This document shows positions 17,688 to 27,298 of a stretch of 64,000 bases of DNA, in pieces. The translations under genes were made by a program, and so were the position numbers. This stretch comes from Alphaproteobacteria bacterium (GTDB lineage: Bacteria > Pseudomonadota > Alphaproteobacteria > Puniceispirillales > Marisalimonadaceae): assembly GCA_004213885.1 (NCBI GenBank), contig SGYL01000001.1:349920-413919 (forward strand). Reading direction: 5' to 3'. Positions within the stretch are counted from its first letter, which is position 1. Each line of letters starts with the position of its first letter. The notes below the pieces were generated by a model that saw only the letters and a list, made by a program, of their open reading frames with translations, was not told the origin of the DNA and did not search any database.

Positions 17688-18458
17688 ATGATCATTAAAC
17701 TTCTTTTTTATGCACTTTTATTGATATGGCCATCAGTATTATTATCTAGTTTAAAAATAGATAAATATAATTTTTCAATTCAATTTTCTAATTTATCAAT
17801 TGCAAAAATTTCAGCCACAATTAACAAAAATGAAAATAAAATTTTATATTCAATAGTATCTTCTTCTGATGGTTCTCTCAAAAGTTTTTATAAATTTTCT
17901 TCAACTATAAAAGGACAATCTAAAAGAATTAGAGATAAATTATTTCCTTCGATTTATGAAACTTTTTCAAGTTATAAAGGCAAAACTAGAAAATCTAATG
18001 TTGAATGGGACAATTCCAATAATGTTTTAAAATTTCAAAATACACCAAAGTTAGATTTAAAAAAAGTAAATAAAATTCCTCAAAATACTATTTTTAATGT
18101 AATGGATCCATTTACAGCATTGATTAATACAATTGATAATCTTCAACTAAATAATTCATGTATCAATAAATTTAGAGTCTTTGACGGTAGAAGAAGGTAT
18201 GATTTAGAAATGATAGAGTTAAGCAGGTTATTTTTGAAGAAAGATAGACCAAAAACTTATGAAGGTAATGTAATAGTATGTGGTTTAAGATTTCATCCTA
18301 TTGGAGGTCATTATTTAGATTCAAAATGGAAACCTGAAAATGACAAATTTTCTGACATAAAGTTATATTTTGGTTTTTTAAATAAAAAGGTTTTTCCTGT
18401 TAGAATGGAAATTAACAGATGGTTTGGTTCAATAATTACGCGAATTATTTTTACGTAA
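17688..18458 (+). CDS. DUF3108 domain protein, exported
   Basis: The 256-residue protein has an N-terminal signal segment (residues 2-20) followed by a beta-rich domain of the DUF3108 type. Recognisable family features are YxxxxGxLKSFYKF-like text near residue 65, NVMDPFTALI near residue 140 and FDGRRRYDL near residue 165. These proteins are periplasmic or outer-membrane associated in Proteobacteria and have no assigned function. The gene is followed by the DMT exporter after 6 bases and probably shares its transcript. Confidence 0.8.
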   Translation: MIIKLLFYALLLIWPSVLLSSLKIDKYNFSIQFSNLSIAKISATINKNENKILYSIVSSSDGSLKSFYKFSSTIKGQSKRIRDKLFPSIYETFSSYKGKTRKSNVEWDNSNNVLKFQNTPKLDLKKVNKIPQNTIFNVMDPFTALINTIDNLQLNNSCINKFRVFDGRRRYDLEMIELSRLFLKKDRPKTYEGNVIVCGLRFHPIGGHYLDSKWKPENDKFSDIKLYFGFLNKKVFPVRMEINRWFGSIITRIIFT

Positions 18459-18464
18459 ATATTA

Positions 18465-19409
18465 ATGAAATTTCTTTACAAAACATCTAAAGATTCAAAT
18501 TTTTTATCTCTGACATCTTTATTAATTGGTATTTTAATTTTATCTTACCAAGATGCACTTATAAAATTTATTGCCAATGATACAACATTTTGGCAGTTAC
18601 AATTTATAAGATCATTTTTTAATATTATGTTTTTATACATAATTGTAATTTTATCTCAAAATAAGAGTTTGTTAATTCCTGAAAATTGGTTGCCAGTTAC
18701 AATTAGAGGTACAATGATGGTTCTTTGCATGTTTTGTTTTTTTTCAGCATCCCCAATATTGTCCTTATCTCAAATGGCAGCAGGTTTATACACGTTTCCA
18801 ATATTTGTAACAATTTTATCTATAGTAATTACAAAAGAAATGGTTGGAAAATTCAGACTTTTAGCTCTTGTAATGGGTTTTATAGGAAGTGTATTTATAT
18901 TACAACTTTGGAAAGAAGATTTTAATCTATATCAATTATTACCAATACTTGCAGGCTTTTTTTATGCTTGTAATATTATAATGATAAGAAAATACTGTAG
19001 GAATGAAAGTCCAGTTGCTCTTACTTTTGTTGTGGGAATATTATTTTTTATATCAGGAATTATAGGCATCATTTTTTTTGAATTTATATTTGAATACAAT
19101 CAAAATTTTACTATAGATTTTATAACTAATGGTTGGGTTGATTTAACTTTAATAATCTTTTTATTTATTGTTGCATGTTCTTTGTTAAACATAATAGGAA
19201 ATTTAGCACTCGCTAAAGCTTATCAGAATGCAGAAAGCAGTTGGCTTGCACCTCTAGATTATTTTTACTTGGTTTTTGCTTGTTTATGGAGCAAGTTAGT
19301 TTTTGATGTTTGGCCAGAAAATGTAGAATTTGCTGGTATTTTTTTAATAGTTATTTCAGGGTTAATTATTACATACAGAGAGAAAATAAATAGTAAAAAT
19401 TTTCAATAG
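18465..19409 (+). CDS. EamA-family transporter (drug/metabolite transporter superfamily)
   Basis: This 314-residue membrane protein has ten predicted transmembrane helices in two EamA repeats (about residues 12-150 and 160-305). It has the characteristic QFIRSFFN entry in helix 2 and AYQNAESSWLAPLDY in the second repeat, which fits the S-adenosylmethionine / riboflavin-like RhaT-EamA exporters. The substrate is unknown. It sits between DUF3108 and a Rossmann-like gene with short spacing (6 and 4 bases), so these are likely one transcript. Confidence 0.88.
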   Translation: MKFLYKTSKDSNFLSLTSLLIGILILSYQDALIKFIANDTTFWQLQFIRSFFNIMFLYIIVILSQNKSLLIPENWLPVTIRGTMMVLCMFCFFSASPILSLSQMAAGLYTFPIFVTILSIVITKEMVGKFRLLALVMGFIGSVFILQLWKEDFNLYQLLPILAGFFYACNIIMIRKYCRNESPVALTFVVGILFFISGIIGIIFFEFIFEYNQNFTIDFITNGWVDLTLIIFLFIVACSLLNIIGNLALAKAYQNAESSWLAPLDYFYLVFACLWSKLVFDVWPENVEFAGIFLIVISGLIITYREKINSKNFQ

Positions 19410-19413
19410 TTAT

Positions 19414-20010
19414 ATGGTAAATTTATCAAACAATAAATTAAAAACAAACAACACATTATTTGACAATAACGATATATTATTTAAAAAATATTTAATGAAA
19501 TCAAATGTTTTTGCGGAATATGGTTGTGGACAATCAACTTATTGGGTATTAAAAAACACAACCGCTCAAATCTTATCTGTTGATACATCAATTGATTGGA
19601 TAAAAACAATTAAACAATTAAAAGTCTATGATGATCAAAAAATAAAATTAAAATATATTGATGTAGGCAAAGTTGAGAACTGGGGGTTTCCAATAGATTA
19701 TTCAAAAAGAGATTCTTTTATTGACTATACAAATTGGATTTGGAAACAAAATTTGATCCCTGATACTGTTTTGATTGATGGAAGGTTCAGGGTTTGTTGT
19801 TTTTTCACATGTTTAAAATTTGCTAAAGAAGGAACAACAATTATATTCGACGATTATTTTGATAGACCATATTATCATATTGTTGAAAAGTATTTAAAAG
19901 TTCATCAAAAATGTGGAAGACAGGCTATATTTAAAATTCTTGATAAAGAGAAATTTGATTTAAAAACAATTGATACAGAAATAAAAAATTTTCGTCATGT
20001 TTTAAATTGA
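19414..20010 (+). CDS. Rossmann-fold, methyltransferase-like protein
   Basis: The 198-residue product contains an AdoMet-type motif I (AEYGCGQST, near residue 31) and an acidic end of strand 2 (SVDTS). A DTVLIDGRFR segment resembles motif IV, and IIFDDYF follows. It thus looks like a class I methyltransferase fold, but no substrate motif is evident. Similar small proteins sit near glycosyltransferases in other bacteria; none is present here. It starts 4 bases after the DMT gene and precedes the PCuAC gene by 40. Confidence 0.6.
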   Translation: MVNLSNNKLKTNNTLFDNNDILFKKYLMKSNVFAEYGCGQSTYWVLKNTTAQILSVDTSIDWIKTIKQLKVYDDQKIKLKYIDVGKVENWGFPIDYSKRDSFIDYTNWIWKQNLIPDTVLIDGRFRVCCFFTCLKFAKEGTTIIFDDYFDRPYYHIVEKYLKVHQKCGRQAIFKILDKEKFDLKTIDTEIKNFRHVLN

Positions 20011-20050
20011 ATTTTATTTTGTTTCAAAACTATTCAATTACGTTAATCTT

Positions 20051-20524
20051 ATGAAAAAATTTTTTTTTTATTTTTGTTTATTTTTATTTTGTTTTATTCA
20101 AAATTCTTGGTCAGATGATTTTATAATTAATAATATAGTTATAAATAAACCATGGATTAAATCTATACACTCTGGTCAAAAAGTTACTTCTGGATATTTA
20201 GAAATTATAAATAATGGTAAATCAGATGACGTTTTATTATCTATTGAATCAAATTTTGCTAAAAATAATCAAATCCACTCTATGAATATACAAAATGATG
20301 TTATGAAAATGAAACATTTGAAATCTGGATTGCTTATTAAAAAAAAATCTAAGATTTCATTAACGCCTGGTAGTTTCCATTTAATGTTTTCTGATATTTA
20401 TGAAGAGTTAAAAAATAAAAAATATTTATTTATAAGTTTAAATTTTAAAAAAAATGGATCTATAGAAATACCATTCCAAATTAAAAAAAATAATACTAAA
20501 GGTCATGTTAAGCATAAATATTGA
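20051..20524 (+). CDS. PCu(A)C-type periplasmic copper chaperone
   Basis: The 157-residue protein has a signal peptide (residues 1-21, ending near SWS) and the PCu(A)C domain that binds Cu(I) and delivers it to cytochrome oxidase. The family ligand pattern H-M...M...H-M is seen: HSMN near residue 76, MKMKH shortly after, and GSFHLMF near residue 115. It is a stand-alone chaperone here, with no senC/sco or oxidase gene nearby. Asn- and Lys-rich surface residues reflect the AT-rich genome. Confidence 0.88.
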   Translation: MKKFFFYFCLFLFCFIQNSWSDDFIINNIVINKPWIKSIHSGQKVTSGYLEIINNGKSDDVLLSIESNFAKNNQIHSMNIQNDVMKMKHLKSGLLIKKKSKISLTPGSFHLMFSDIYEELKNKKYLFISLNFKKNGSIEIPFQIKKNNTKGHVKHKY

Positions 20525-20530
20525 ATTTGT

Positions 20531-21574
20531 TTAAAATAAAATTTTTAAATAAAAAATTGTTAATAACCCAACTGATATACAGGCTATGAAACCTACAATG
20601 AGTGGTTTATAACCAAGAGTGAAGACTTGATTGAGATTTGTTTGTAGTCCCAATGAAAGCATTCCATATAAAATTAAAATTTTAGAAATGAATTTTATGA
20701 TACTTATACTTTCAATCCACATTATTTCGTATTGCGTATTTAAAAAGTTTAAGTCTCCTAAAGTTCTGAAAATACTAAACACGATAAATCCAACCACAAA
20801 CATAGGTAGGAATTTTATGAAATTAGTTTTGAAATCTATTTTTGTTTTTTTCATAAATTTTAATGTAAGTAACGGTATCAATAATATTAAAAAAGAATTT
20901 CTTAATAATTTTGTAGCCATTGCAGAATTTAAAGCATTTTCTGAATCAAATGTTTCATCATAAATCATTCCAGCAGCACTGACTTGAGCAGTATCATGAA
21001 TAGAAGCACCCAAAAAAATGCCAGCTAAAATGTCATCATTTTTAAAAAGTAATTCAGAAATATAAGGGTAAGTAAGTACAGTAATAAGTCCAAATATAGT
21101 AACAATTGATACGGCGTAACTAATTTCATTTTTTTTAGGGTTGATGATACTAGATGTAGCAATTATAGCTGTTACACCACATATTGCTGTACCCATACCA
21201 ATTAAATAAGAAAGATTTTTAGATAAATTAAAATAATTTCCAAATATATATATAATTAAAAATATTAAAATAATATTTAAAATAATTAAAAAAAATGACA
21301 TGTATCCAAACATCATAAGTTGATTTAAACTTAAAGAGATTCCTAAAAGTGCTATACCTAATCTAAGAAGTTTCTTTAAAGAAAATTCAGTAAACTTTTT
21401 TAATGTTGTATGTCTCAAATAAAACTTGTTAAGAGTTATTCCAAAAATTAAACTAATAAAAGCTAATGAAAGTAAAATATTTTGTGACTTTAGATAATTA
21501 TCAATTAAATAACAAATAAATAGAATAAATGTACAAAATACCAGGCCAGGAGAGTAATCTTTAATGATTTGCAT
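20531..21574 (-). CDS. YeiH/UPF0324 family putative sulfate exporter
   Basis: This 347-residue polytopic protein has about ten membrane helices and the family signatures GMGTAICGVTAI near residue 130 and GASIHDTAQVSAAG near residue 195. The family (PF03601) includes YeiH and sulfate/sulfite efflux candidates linked to taurine degradation. No sulfonate gene is close by, so the substrate is left open. It overlaps the upstream alpha/beta hydrolase gene by 14 bases and is probably cotranscribed with it and ung. Confidence 0.88.
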   Translation of the reverse strand: MQIIKDYSPGLVFCTFILFICYLIDNYLKSQNILLSLAFISLIFGITLNKFYLRHTTLKKFTEFSLKKLLRLGIALLGISLSLNQLMMFGYMSFFLIILNIILIFLIIYIFGNYFNLSKNLSYLIGMGTAICGVTAIIATSSIINPKKNEISYAVSIVTIFGLITVLTYPYISELLFKNDDILAGIFLGASIHDTAQVSAAGMIYDETFDSENALNSAMATKLLRNSFLILLIPLLTLKFMKKTKIDFKTNFIKFLPMFVVGFIVFSIFRTLGDLNFLNTQYEIMWIESISIIKFISKILILYGMLSLGLQTNLNQVFTLGYKPLIVGFIACISVGLLTIFYLKILF

Positions 21575-22466
21575 ATTTTTTAATTTCTAATATTAAATTT
21601 GAAAAAATTAGAGGACTTTCTTGTGGCACATTATGACCAACATTTTTTAATAATTTATGTTTAATAAGATTGGTAAACTTTTTTATATTTTTTTCACGTT
21701 TTGGTTCTCGAACTCCATTCATTAAGCCATCAATAGTAATTGTTGGAACTTCAATATTTGGTGTTAATGATAATTTATTTTCTATTGCAGAATAACTTTT
21801 ATCACCATCAACAAGACCATATCTGTGTTTGTAGCTATGAATAACAACATCTACAAAATCAGGGTTTTGAAAACTTTCTTGAGATAACTCAAAATCTTTT
21901 TTAGAAAATTTCCAAGTTGGCGACCAAGTTTTCCAGAGAAATTTTATAAGATCATTACGATTTTTTGTTAGAGAGTTAAAACCTCTTTTTGTATGAAAAA
22001 AATATTGGTACCAATAATTTTTTTCATTTTCTGGTTTATCTGGGGTGATGCTATCAATCTTAATATTTTGAATATTATAACCATTACATGAGATAAGCCC
22101 TATACATCTATGGGGATATAAAGCAGCTACAACACATGCTGCTCTTCCACCCCAATCATAACCAGCAAGTATTGCTTTTTTGATATTTAAGCCATCCATA
22201 AGGTTAATAAGATCTTTCCCTAGTGCTGCTTGTTCTCCAGATCTAAGAGAGCTTTTGTTCAAAAAATAAGTAGGTCCAAAACCTCTTAAATAAGGGACTA
22301 TAATTCTGAAGTCATGTTTTTTTAAAATTTCAACAACATTTTTATAAGCATTTATGTCATATGGGAAACCATGCATAAGAAAAACTGGAATACTATTTTC
22401 ATTTCCAATTTCAAAATATGAGATATTTAATTTTTCAGTTTTAAGAGACTTTAAATTTTTTTTCAT
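21561..22466 (-). CDS. Alpha/beta hydrolase, epoxide-hydrolase-like
   Basis: The product of about 301 residues is an alpha/beta hydrolase. It has an oxyanion-hole HGFPYD, a nucleophile elbow GYDWGG (Asp nucleophile, as in epoxide hydrolases and haloalkane dehalogenases), and a C-terminal GHNVPQESP with the catalytic His. An Asp nucleophile rather than Ser points to epoxide or haloalkane hydrolysis. I place the start at the ATG on 22466, one base past the ung stop. The longer reading from 22493 would overlap ung. Confidence 0.85.
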   Translation of the reverse strand: MKKNLKSLKTEKLNISYFEIGNENSIPVFLMHGFPYDINAYKNVVEILKKHDFRIIVPYLRGFGPTYFLNKSSLRSGEQAALGKDLINLMDGLNIKKAILAGYDWGGRAACVVAALYPHRCIGLISCNGYNIQNIKIDSITPDKPENEKNYWYQYFFHTKRGFNSLTKNRNDLIKFLWKTWSPTWKFSKKDFELSQESFQNPDFVDVVIHSYKHRYGLVDGDKSYSAIENKLSLTPNIEVPTITIDGLMNGVREPKREKNIKKFTNLIKHKLLKNVGHNVPQESPLIFSNLILEIKKYANH

Positions 22467-22467
22467 T

Positions 22468-23178
22468 TTATAATTTCCAATTAATCTTATCAATTTTTTT
22501 GCTTTCTAAGAAGAAATTTGTTTTTGAAAAAGGTTGTGATCCAAAAAAGCCATTATTAGCTGAGTATGGAGATGGATGAGTACTTTTTAAAATTTTATGT
22601 TTACTTTCATCAATCAGTGAAATTTTTTCTTGTGCTTTTTTGCCCCACAAAATAAATACTAAATTATCTTTTAGAGAGCTAAGTGAATGAAGTATTTTGT
22701 CTGTGAATATTTCCCATCCCTTATTAGAGTGAGATGAAGGTTTAGAAGCCTCAACTGTTAAGATTGTATTAAGTAATAAAACTCCTTGTTTTGCCCAATT
22801 CGAAAGATCACCATGTTGAGATGGATAAATATTTAAATCTGAATAAAGTTCTTTAAAAATATTTTGTAATGATGGTGGAATTTTATTTCCAATTTCCACT
22901 GAAAAGCTAAGTCCATTTGCTTGATTTTGGCCATGATATGGATCTTGACCTAAAATTATTACTTTGACTGATGTAAATGGAGTTAAATTTAAAGCATTAA
23001 AAATTTTTGAACCAGATGGGTAAATTATTTTATTTTTTTTTTTTTCACTATTTAAAAAAAAAGATAAATTCTTCATATATGGTTTTTCAAATTCATCATT
23101 TAAAATTTTTAACCAACTACTTTCTAAATTTATCTTACCCATATTATTTAAATAACTAAAATATTGATAATTTTTCAA
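22468..23178 (-). CDS. ung: Uracil-DNA glycosylase
   Basis: Ung excises uracil from DNA. The family-1 signatures are present: GQDPYHG with the catalytic Asp, NGLSFS, LLLNTILTVE, FILWGKKAQ, and HPSPYSA with the catalytic His. The 236-residue reading has a 12-residue N-terminal extension before MGKINLESSW. A start at the second ATG (about 23142) would give the usual length of about 224, and I cannot decide between them. It is the first gene of the ung, hydrolase, YeiH run. Confidence 0.95.
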   Translation of the reverse strand: MKNYQYFSYLNNMGKINLESSWLKILNDEFEKPYMKNLSFFLNSEKKKNKIIYPSGSKIFNALNLTPFTSVKVIILGQDPYHGQNQANGLSFSVEIGNKIPPSLQNIFKELYSDLNIYPSQHGDLSNWAKQGVLLLNTILTVEASKPSSHSNKGWEIFTDKILHSLSSLKDNLVFILWGKKAQEKISLIDESKHKILKSTHPSPYSANNGFFGSQPFSKTNFFLESKKIDKINWKL

Positions 23179-23197
23179 TAATTTTTATAGTTTAGTT

Positions 23198-24649
23198 ATG
23201 AATAAATCTTTTTTTCGAAAAGTTGGTTTTGGTCTAGGGGTGGATGAATCAATTCCCTCCGATCCACTTGAGTGGTCTATCTCACAAATTGAAAAATTAC
23301 CAAAACTTCATTGGTCAGGGCCTATTTATTCATTAAAAGAAATGATGGAGTTTCACGGTAAGTACAATTATCAAGATAGAAGAGTTCTAAGAAAAAAATT
23401 CAAAAATTCTAGAAAAGATTATAAAAGAGCAAAAAAGTTACTTAAATATCAAACTGGTCATTATTATTTTGAACCTTTATGGTTATATATAAGGCATAAT
23501 GAAGCAATTAACGGTTCTTCTCCTGTATTTCAAAGATTTCTTCATTTTTGGGGTAATCATTTTGCAATTCAACAAAAAGATGCAATGTATTCTTATGATG
23601 TAGGGCCATACCATAGAGAAATAATTGCTCCAGCGATGTTAAAAAATATAGAAGATTTAGTTTATGATGTAACTATTTCATGGGCAATGATTCATAATTT
23701 AGATAATTCAAAGTCTATAGGACCAAATTCACCTAGAGCTTTTAAGTATTCTACTAGAGGGAAGTCAGCAAATTTAAATGAAAATCATGGCAGAGAATTA
23801 CTAGAGCTACATACAGTTTCACCAAATGCTGGTTATACACAAAATGATGTTATAGACATGTCAAAAGTAATGTCCGGTTGGATGCATAGAATTCCTAAAA
23901 TGAGTTCAAAGATTCACAAAAGAGAGGAAAATGTCCCTGTGCATTTTATAGAAGAATATCATGATAGCGGTCCATTTAACATATTAGGAAAAAAATATGT
24001 GGAGAGTTTTGGTACTAAGGCAGCCAGAGAAATGTTAAGAAAAGTGATTAAAGATTTAGTAAAAACTCCAGCATGTATAGAATTTATTTCAAAAAAATTA
24101 TGTAATCATTTTATTACTCAATATCCGTCTGATGAAATTGTTAATTCAGTAATAAGTGCATGGAAAAATTCAAAAGGTGATCTAAAAATAATACATTCTG
24201 AAGTTTTAAAACAAGCTTATAAATTTTCTTATTTAAAAAAATTTCAACAACCCGAAACTTGGTTATTACAATTCATAAAAATGTCTGGTTTAGATTATTT
24301 TCCAAAAGATATGACTTATAATTTTGAGACTATGATTCCACGGGATAAAGACCGTGTAAGAAGAATTTGTAGAAACTTGGGTCAATTACCATTTAGACCA
24401 CTTCAGCCTAATGGTTGGTCAGATTTTGAAGAAGACTGGCTTTCTCCAGAATTTTTATTTAGAAGAATTGGCATTTTGAATGCATTAAAACAAAAAGGTA
24501 AACTAATACATTTAGATAAAAGCTATTTAGATAGAATAATTGAATTAAATTTTGACAATGTTTCGGAGATAAAAACTTTTCTTGAAAAGGTTAATAATAA
24601 TGAAGAAAGTGTTGCGCTTTTTAGTAGTAAATGGATGTTAAAGACATGA
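23198..24649 (+). CDS. DUF1800 family protein
   Basis: The 483-residue protein carries the DUF1800 hallmarks: FLHFWGNHFAI near residue 115, NHGRELLELHTV with following GYTQ-DV near residue 200, and a Trp-rich C-terminal region (LQPNGWSDFEEDW). DUF1800 proteins are nearly always encoded next to a DUF1501 gene, as here, with an ATGA overlap. Their function is not known; a role in exported complexes is suggested by the Tat signal of the partner. No signal peptide is evident in this one. Confidence 0.92.
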   Translation: MNKSFFRKVGFGLGVDESIPSDPLEWSISQIEKLPKLHWSGPIYSLKEMMEFHGKYNYQDRRVLRKKFKNSRKDYKRAKKLLKYQTGHYYFEPLWLYIRHNEAINGSSPVFQRFLHFWGNHFAIQQKDAMYSYDVGPYHREIIAPAMLKNIEDLVYDVTISWAMIHNLDNSKSIGPNSPRAFKYSTRGKSANLNENHGRELLELHTVSPNAGYTQNDVIDMSKVMSGWMHRIPKMSSKIHKREENVPVHFIEEYHDSGPFNILGKKYVESFGTKAAREMLRKVIKDLVKTPACIEFISKKLCNHFITQYPSDEIVNSVISAWKNSKGDLKIIHSEVLKQAYKFSYLKKFQQPETWLLQFIKMSGLDYFPKDMTYNFETMIPRDKDRVRRICRNLGQLPFRPLQPNGWSDFEEDWLSPEFLFRRIGILNALKQKGKLIHLDKSYLDRIIELNFDNVSEIKTFLEKVNNNEESVALFSSKWMLKT

Positions 24650-25791
24650 AAATTAATAGAAGACAATTTACATTAGGTTCAACAACACTCTTATTGTCAG
24701 GGATGTTACCTCTTAAAGTTAATTCATCTATGATAGAAAATAAAAAGAACCTGGTTATAATTATGTTAAGAGGGGCAATGGATGGTTTAACATCAGTTCC
24801 TTACATTCATGATAATATATTAGAAAAAGTAAGACCTGACATAGTTGTAAAAAAATTATTAGATTTAAATAGTGATTTTAGCCTCCATCCTAAACTTTCA
24901 GGTTTCCACAAATTATGGAAATCAAATGAAGCTTCAATTGTTCATGCAACAAATATTCCATATACTGGCAGGTCACATTTTGACGGTCAAAATTTAATGG
25001 AAAGTGGTGGTACAATACCTTATAAGTTAAAAACAGGATGGCTTGGAAGGGGAATTGATGTTGCTGGATTAGAAGGCTTATCCATTTCCTTGCCTATGCC
25101 TTTATTATTAAGGGGTAAAGCAAATCAAGATAATTTTTTTCCTTCGAAGTTGAGTATGCCAACTAGAAATTTAGTTGATATATTAAAACATCATTATAAT
25201 GACGAACCTCTATTAAAAAAATCATTTGATAAATTAATTAGTAGACCAATCTCTATGACTAAAGCTCCAAATAATAAAAATTTAAAAACACTTGCAAGGA
25301 TTGCAGGTTCTGAGCTTAAAAAAATTAATGGTCCTCGAGTTGCTGTATTTGAAGTATTTGGTTTTGATACTCATGCTGCACAAGGGGGTGCAGATGGTGA
25401 GCATGGGCAAAAACTTAAACAAGTAGATTATACATTTGATGTTTTGAAAAAAACTTTAGGTAATACTTTTAAAAATACTTTAATAATTACACTTACTGAA
25501 TTTGGAAGAACATTAGTTCAAAATAATGGCTATGGAACAGAACATGGTTATGGCACCTCAATTCTTCTAGGTGGTGGTTTAGTTAAAAAATCTCAAGTCT
25601 ATGCAGATTGGCCTGGTATTAAAAATAAAAATTTATTTGAAGGAAGAGATTTAAACTCTACCTTAGATGCTCGTTCTGTCTATTGTTCAGCAATGTCAGT
25701 GTGTTTTGATACGGACTTTCAATTGTTAAATAAAGAAGTTTTTCCTGATAAAAAATTAAATGATCTCACAAATATTTTATTTAAAGTATAA
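24646..25791 (+). CDS. DUF1501 family protein, likely Tat-exported
   Basis: The 381-residue protein starts with a twin-arginine signal (NRRQFTLGS) and a hydrophobic stretch. The alkaline-phosphatase-like DUF1501 domain follows, with MLRGAMDGLT, GRSHFDGQN, FDTHAAQGG and LTEFGRT motifs. I choose the ATG at 24646, which makes an ATGA overlap with DUF1800 and starts just before the twin arginine, over the in-frame ATG at 24631. Periplasmic location is likely. The partnership with DUF1800 is known from many genomes, with no established activity. Confidence 0.92.
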   Translation: MKINRRQFTLGSTTLLLSGMLPLKVNSSMIENKKNLVIIMLRGAMDGLTSVPYIHDNILEKVRPDIVVKKLLDLNSDFSLHPKLSGFHKLWKSNEASIVHATNIPYTGRSHFDGQNLMESGGTIPYKLKTGWLGRGIDVAGLEGLSISLPMPLLLRGKANQDNFFPSKLSMPTRNLVDILKHHYNDEPLLKKSFDKLISRPISMTKAPNNKNLKTLARIAGSELKKINGPRVAVFEVFGFDTHAAQGGADGEHGQKLKQVDYTFDVLKKTLGNTFKNTLIITLTEFGRTLVQNNGYGTEHGYGTSILLGGGLVKKSQVYADWPGIKNKNLFEGRDLNSTLDARSVYCSAMSVCFDTDFQLLNKEVFPDKKLNDLTNILFKV

Positions 25792-25803
25792 TTATTATAC
25801 TTT
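25783..25803. terminator. Weak bidirectional terminator hairpin
   Basis: AAAGTATA (25783-25790) and TATACTTT (25796-25803) form an 8-base stem around a 5-base loop between the convergent DUF1501 and SDR genes. The stem is almost all A-T, and only a short T-rich tract follows on each strand, so it is a weak candidate. It overlaps the DUF1501 stop codon. Confidence 0.45.
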
Positions 25804-25822
25804 ATTAATTGATCAATATCGA

Positions 25823-26575
25823 TTAACTTTCTCTTAATGAAATTAGTCCGACACCGGATGCCTCGAAACCACCATCAACTGATAAATTTTGTCCAGTTAT
25901 ATAACTTGCTTTTTCAGAGGATAAGAAAAAAATTGCTTCAGCAATTTCATTTTCCATACCGTATCTGTTAAGTGGTATTGAATCATGGTAAGCTTTCACA
26001 ATGTCAGGAGTGTGAACTGCTTGAGCTAATTTAGTCTTTACAGGCCCTGGTGAGACACAATTTACTCTGATCCCAAATTCGCCTAATTCTATAGCTTGTT
26101 GTTGAGTCAATTGAATAATTGCTGCTTTTGAAGTTCCATATGCAATCCTTAAAGTTGATGCTCTTAATCCAGATATTGATGCGATATTAATAATATTTCC
26201 TTTAGTTTTTTTTAAATATTTAATTACATTTTGTGTTGTTAAAAATGTACCATCTAAATTTGTATCCATGATTTTACGCCAATTTTTAAATTTTACAGTT
26301 TCAATTTTTCCGAAATCAGCTACACCGGCATTATTTACTAAAATATCTATTCGTTTCCCCCATTTATAAATATCCTCAATCATACTTTTGTTTTTTTTGG
26401 GATCTGATATATCACAAATATATTTTAATAATTTGTCATTTTTTAATTTAAGTTTATTAACTTCATTTCTGTCTTTATCAACTATTACAACCTTATAATT
26501 TTGTTGTAAGAATATTTTAGCTGTAGCAAGACCAATGCCTCTTGCAGCACCTGTTATTATTACTACTTTATCCAT
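25823..26575 (-). CDS. Short-chain dehydrogenase/reductase (FabG-like)
   Basis: The 250-residue protein is a classical SDR with TGAARGIG at residues 8-15, NNAGVAD near residue 85, the catalytic Ser in NIASISG, YGTSKAA near residue 148, and the FabG-type C-terminal ITGQNLSVDGGF. An Asp at the end of strand 2 (IVDKDR) favours NAD. Such proteins are common in marine catabolic clusters and the substrate is not predictable. It lies 6 bases downstream of another SDR gene and is probably in the operon running from 29615 to 25823. Confidence 0.88.
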   Translation of the reverse strand: MDKVVIITGAARGIGLATAKIFLQQNYKVVIVDKDRNEVNKLKLKNDKLLKYICDISDPKKNKSMIEDIYKWGKRIDILVNNAGVADFGKIETVKFKNWRKIMDTNLDGTFLTTQNVIKYLKKTKGNIINIASISGLRASTLRIAYGTSKAAIIQLTQQQAIELGEFGIRVNCVSPGPVKTKLAQAVHTPDIVKAYHDSIPLNRYGMENEIAEAIFFLSSEKASYITGQNLSVDGGFEASGVGLISLRES

Positions 26576-26581
26576 AAAGTT

Positions 26582-27298
26582 TTACCATGTTTCGCCGAAT
26601 GGTCTTAACTCTACTCGAAAAGACCATGTTGATTTATCCTGAAGCACTGTTTTATACATTTCTTCTGCTATTGCAGTTGGTTTTGAGAAATAATCGTCTG
26701 GTTTGTCCGGTTGTATGTAAGGACGTGTTCTTGGAGTATCGATAGCTGCGTCAATAATGAAATAAGCAACATGTATACCTTTTGGACCAAACTCTCTTGC
26801 AATTGATTCAGCCAAAATTCTTTGAGCTGCTTTTGTAGACGCAAAAAATCCCCAATGTGATTTACCTCTAGTAGCTGCAGTATTACCAGTTATTAAAACA
26901 CTTCCTTTTTTTTTGGACAACATACTTGGTAAAGTTTCTCTTACAAGATGTAATAGGGCTGTTGTATTTACTCTAAAATTAAGTTCTAAATCATCAGGAT
27001 TTAATTTTAATATACTTCCTCTTGATGCACTTGGAGCATTATGTATTACAACATCTGCAGGACCTAAATTATTTTTTATTTTCTTTAAGGTTATTTTAAA
27101 CTTTTCCAAATCACCTACATCACAAGGATAGGAAAAAATGTTTTTATATTTTTTTTCTAAATCATTTAAATTTTTTTTATTCCTTGCAATCATTGCAACT
27201 TTATATTTTTTTTTACCAAAAAGTTTTGCTATTTCAGCGCCAGTTCCTTTGTCAGGACCAACTCCAGTAACAATACAAACTTTTTCTTTTTCAGACAT
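26582..27298 (-). CDS. Atypical SDR lacking the catalytic tyrosine
   Basis: The 238-residue protein has an SDR fold with a stretched glycine motif (TGVGPDKGTGAE), a HNAPSASRG motif in place of NNAG, and an ASTKAA segment. The residue at the catalytic Tyr position is Phe (FASTK), and the usual ISS serine region reads TGNTAATRG. A subfamily of SDRs with this pattern, ending in IHVAYFIIDAAID, is known and has no clear activity. It may bind a nucleotide without classical catalysis. It overlaps the GST gene by 8 bases. Confidence 0.75.
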   Translation of the reverse strand: MSEKEKVCIVTGVGPDKGTGAEIAKLFGKKKYKVAMIARNKKNLNDLEKKYKNIFSYPCDVGDLEKFKITLKKIKNNLGPADVVIHNAPSASRGSILKLNPDDLELNFRVNTTALLHLVRETLPSMLSKKKGSVLITGNTAATRGKSHWGFFASTKAAQRILAESIAREFGPKGIHVAYFIIDAAIDTPRTRPYIQPDKPDDYFSKPTAIAEEMYKTVLQDKSTWSFRVELRPFGETW

